Shown: piece by piece, positions 62,541-64,000 of the stretch | How positions within the stretch are numbered: the stretch's first letter is position 1 | How the letters are laid out: each line of letters opens with the position of its first letter | DNA from: Rugamonas brunnea | Lineage (GTDB): Bacteria; Pseudomonadota; Gammaproteobacteria; Burkholderiales; Burkholderiaceae_D | Direction: 5' to 3' | NCBI RefSeq assembly: GCF_014042345.1 | Contig: NZ_JACEZT010000004.1 | Span: 1-64,000 of the forward strand | DNA: 64,000 nucleotides | Position numbers and translations under genes: made by a program | The notes under the pieces: model-generated | The model's database searches: none | Told to the model about the DNA's origin: nothing | The model's input: only the letters and a program-made list of their open reading frames with translations

Positions 62541-63524
62541 TCAGGCCGGCTGTTCTTGCAGGGCCACGCGGTTGCGGCCCGCTTCCTTGGCGCGGTAGAG
62601 GGCCGCGTCGGCCGCTGCGATCAACGCGTGCTCGTCCTGTTGCGGCTGCAGGCTGGCCACGCCCAGCGAGGCCGTGATGTGGGGCAGCGGCAGGCGCATG
62701 TCGCCGAACACGACGGCTTGCCGCATCCGTTCGCACAGCCGCTCGGCCACGGCCGCCGCCACCTTGTCGCTGGTGTCGGGCAGCAGCACCATCATTTCCT
62801 CGCCGCCGTAGCGCACGGCGCAATCGGTCGGGCGCAGTGCGCCGCTCAGCACCTGGGCCGCCGTGCGCAGCGCCTGGTCGCCGGCCAGGTGGCCGTGGCT
62901 GTCGTTGAATTTCTTGAAGTGGTCTAGGTCGATCATGATCAGCGCCAGCGGCGTGCCGGCGCCGTGTGCCGTGGCCACCATGGTGGGCAGCACATCGTTG
63001 AGCCAGGCCCGGTTGTACAGGCCCGTGAGGCCGTCGATCATCGACAGCTGGCGGTAGAACTCGCCCAGCTTCTGGCGCCGGCGCAACTGGGCGTTGGCGG
63101 CGCGGATGCGGAACGACAGCAAGCGCAGCAGGTTGCGCGCCAGCGCGTTCGACTCGTCGATCAGTTGCCACACGAGGTCGGCCTCGATCACCAGCAGGTC
63201 GCTCTGTTCGAGCGCGGTGATCGACGCCAGGTTGGCTTCCTCGTCCAGCACCGATTGCTCGCCCACGCTTTCGCCCGGCAGCACCTTGCTGACGGTGCCG
63301 TCGGCCATGCCGGTGCGGGTGTCGGCCGCCACGGCCAGCGCACCGCTCAGCACGATGTAGAGCCGGGCCTGTTGGCCGTGCGCCACGGGTTGGCCCGCCT
63401 CCACCCGCATGACGGCGCAGCCGGCCAGGCGGCGGGCGATGGCGGGCGCGTCATCGGAGCCGCGGAACAGTTGCAGTTCGCTGAGCTGATGGCCGGACGC
63501 GCCAAAGGTGCTGATGTGTTTCAC
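62541..63524 (-). CDS. Diguanylate cyclase with cyclic-nucleotide-binding (CRP-like) sensor
   Basis: A 327-residue cytoplasmic protein. The N-terminal half (about 20-140) is a cNMP-binding/CAP-effector-type domain (LYIVLSGALAVAADTRTGMA; LPGESVGEQSVLDEEANLAS). The GGDEF domain (about 160-325) has an intact GGEE active site in VRYGGEEMMVLLP and an inhibitory RxxD site (RPTD) five residues before it. It should make c-di-GMP from GTP, perhaps in response to a nucleotide or redox signal. It ends five bases from the DUF5610 gene, convergently. Confidence 0.92.
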   Translation of the reverse strand: MKHISTFGASGHQLSELQLFRGSDDAPAIARRLAGCAVMRVEAGQPVAHGQQARLYIVLSGALAVAADTRTGMADGTVSKVLPGESVGEQSVLDEEANLASITALEQSDLLVIEADLVWQLIDESNALARNLLRLLSFRIRAANAQLRRRQKLGEFYRQLSMIDGLTGLYNRAWLNDVLPTMVATAHGAGTPLALIMIDLDHFKKFNDSHGHLAGDQALRTAAQVLSGALRPTDCAVRYGGEEMMVLLPDTSDKVAAAVAERLCERMRQAVVFGDMRLPLPHITASLGVASLQPQQDEHALIAAADAALYRAKEAGRNRVALQEQPA

Positions 63525-63613
63525 GATCGTCTTTCAGGGGAACGCGGCTGCCAACATGCAAGCCTGGGCATGATCATAACGCAAACAAAGTTGTCACGGC
63601 ACCTAAGACCGAC

Positions 63614-63670
63614 ACCGGGGTCAGGTCATGCTTCCGCGCATTTTGCGCGAAGGCATGACCTGACCCCGGT
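63614..63670. repeat. Large palindrome (26-base arms) of the GGGTCAG family
   Basis: Arms at 63614-63639 (begins ACCGGGGTCAGGTCATGC) and 63645-63670 (ends GACCTGACCCCGGT) pair with two mismatches around ATTTT. It lies between divergent genes, so it is not a terminator for either; an interspersed REP/MITE-type repeat is likely. Confidence 0.7.
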
Positions 63671-63743
63671 TTGAAGGGGGCTTTTGACCTTGGTGTGCGG
63701 CCGTGTTTCAATAGCGCCATTCTTCGCTACCGGGACACTCGGA

Positions 63744-64000
63744 TGAGCTTCATCGACGCCATCGGCCAGCACCATGTGGCCGCGCCGCAGGCCCGCATCG
63801 TATCGCTGGTACCTTCCATCACGGAATTGTTGTGCGACCTGGGCCTGGCCGGCCAGATCGTGGGCCGCACGGGCTTTTGCATCCACCCGGCCGAGGTGGT
63901 GCAAGCCATCCCCAAGATCGGCGGCACCAAGGACGTCAACCTGGACAAGATCCGCAAGCTGGCGCCCACCCACCTGGTGGTCAACATCGACGAGAACGAA
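63744..64000 (+). CDS. Metal/cobalamin-type (TroA-like, BtuF-like) binding protein, cut by window end
   Basis: The first 85 codons are inside the window. ARIVSLVPSITELLCDLGLA followed by GQIVGRTGFCIHP and the segment ending LDKIRKLAPTHLVVN matches the N-terminus of helical-backbone metal-receptor proteins related to BtuF and to 'cobalamin-binding protein' of ABC importers. No signal peptide precedes the fold, so it may be cytoplasmic or the annotation may start upstream. The gene continues past 64000. Confidence 0.75.

Overview
The window is GC-rich with dense short-gap genes on both strands. Protein content fits a betaproteobacterium of the Oxalobacteraceae (Massilia/Duganella/Janthinobacterium type): GluQ, type-2 PyrF, DUF3422, CYTH-CHAD, CbbR-like LysR, a TonB receptor with GH9/GH1 enzymes, and many exported proteins. 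The taxonomic call is an inference from gene content, not from a marker gene. No tRNA, rRNA, CRISPR array, phage or complete insertion sequence was seen; only a transposase remnant lies at the left edge.

Layout. 1-4.5 kb: transposase scrap, a chemotaxis receptor with a CheR/CheB-tether-like tail, and two tandem orphan family-3 solute-binding proteins. 4.5-13.1 kb: a beta-glucan/cello-oligosaccharide locus (TonB receptor, GH1, MFS transporter, GH9 on the minus strand) divergent from a LacI-type regulator, with palindromic operators between them. 13.1-15.0 kb: a secreted lipase with a short lipase-chaperone-like partner. 15.4-19.4 kb: two paralogous HExxH metallopeptidase-like proteins with a CFI-box-like segment, flanking two unknown genes. 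20.4-25.2 kb: a ytfQRT-yjfF type sugar (galactofuranose-like) ABC importer. 25.3-39.9 kb: mostly housekeeping and single genes (lipoprotein-like binding protein, DUF3422, D-lactate dehydrogenase, DinB, NDH-2, a catalytically degraded HAD protein divergent from a CbbR-like regulator, CYTH-CHAD, GluQ, S33 and M28 peptidases). 51.3-64 kb: MFS, a binding protein, M20 peptidase, TraB/GumN, VanZ-like, SDR, pyrF, sbcB, DUF5610, a cyclic-nucleotide-domain GGDEF protein and the start of a metal/cobalamin-binding-type protein.

The most unusual region is 40.0-51.3 kb. One arm (minus strand) encodes a stand-alone exported C39 cysteine peptidase with all catalytic residues, a beta-barrel 'transporter', a FadL-type outer-membrane protein, a DUF2059 protein, an AraC regulator and an MshEN-domain protein. 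The other arm (plus strand) encodes four almost identical 170-residue exported proteins, each followed by a GC-rich hairpin, then three related single-copy exported proteins. Just after the Sec signal all seven plus-strand proteins carry a motif of the form PL-x-D-x-E-[LM]-S-x-V-x-G-[GQ], which resembles the double-glycine leader that C39 peptidases cut. Related sequence also occurs in the MshEN protein and in the C-terminal extension of the peptidase itself. I infer an export and surface-assembly system in which Sec-exported subunits are trimmed by a periplasmic C39 peptidase. It resembles loci loosely annotated as 'Fil/pilus assembly' or DUF6160 (from memory), and its function is not established here.
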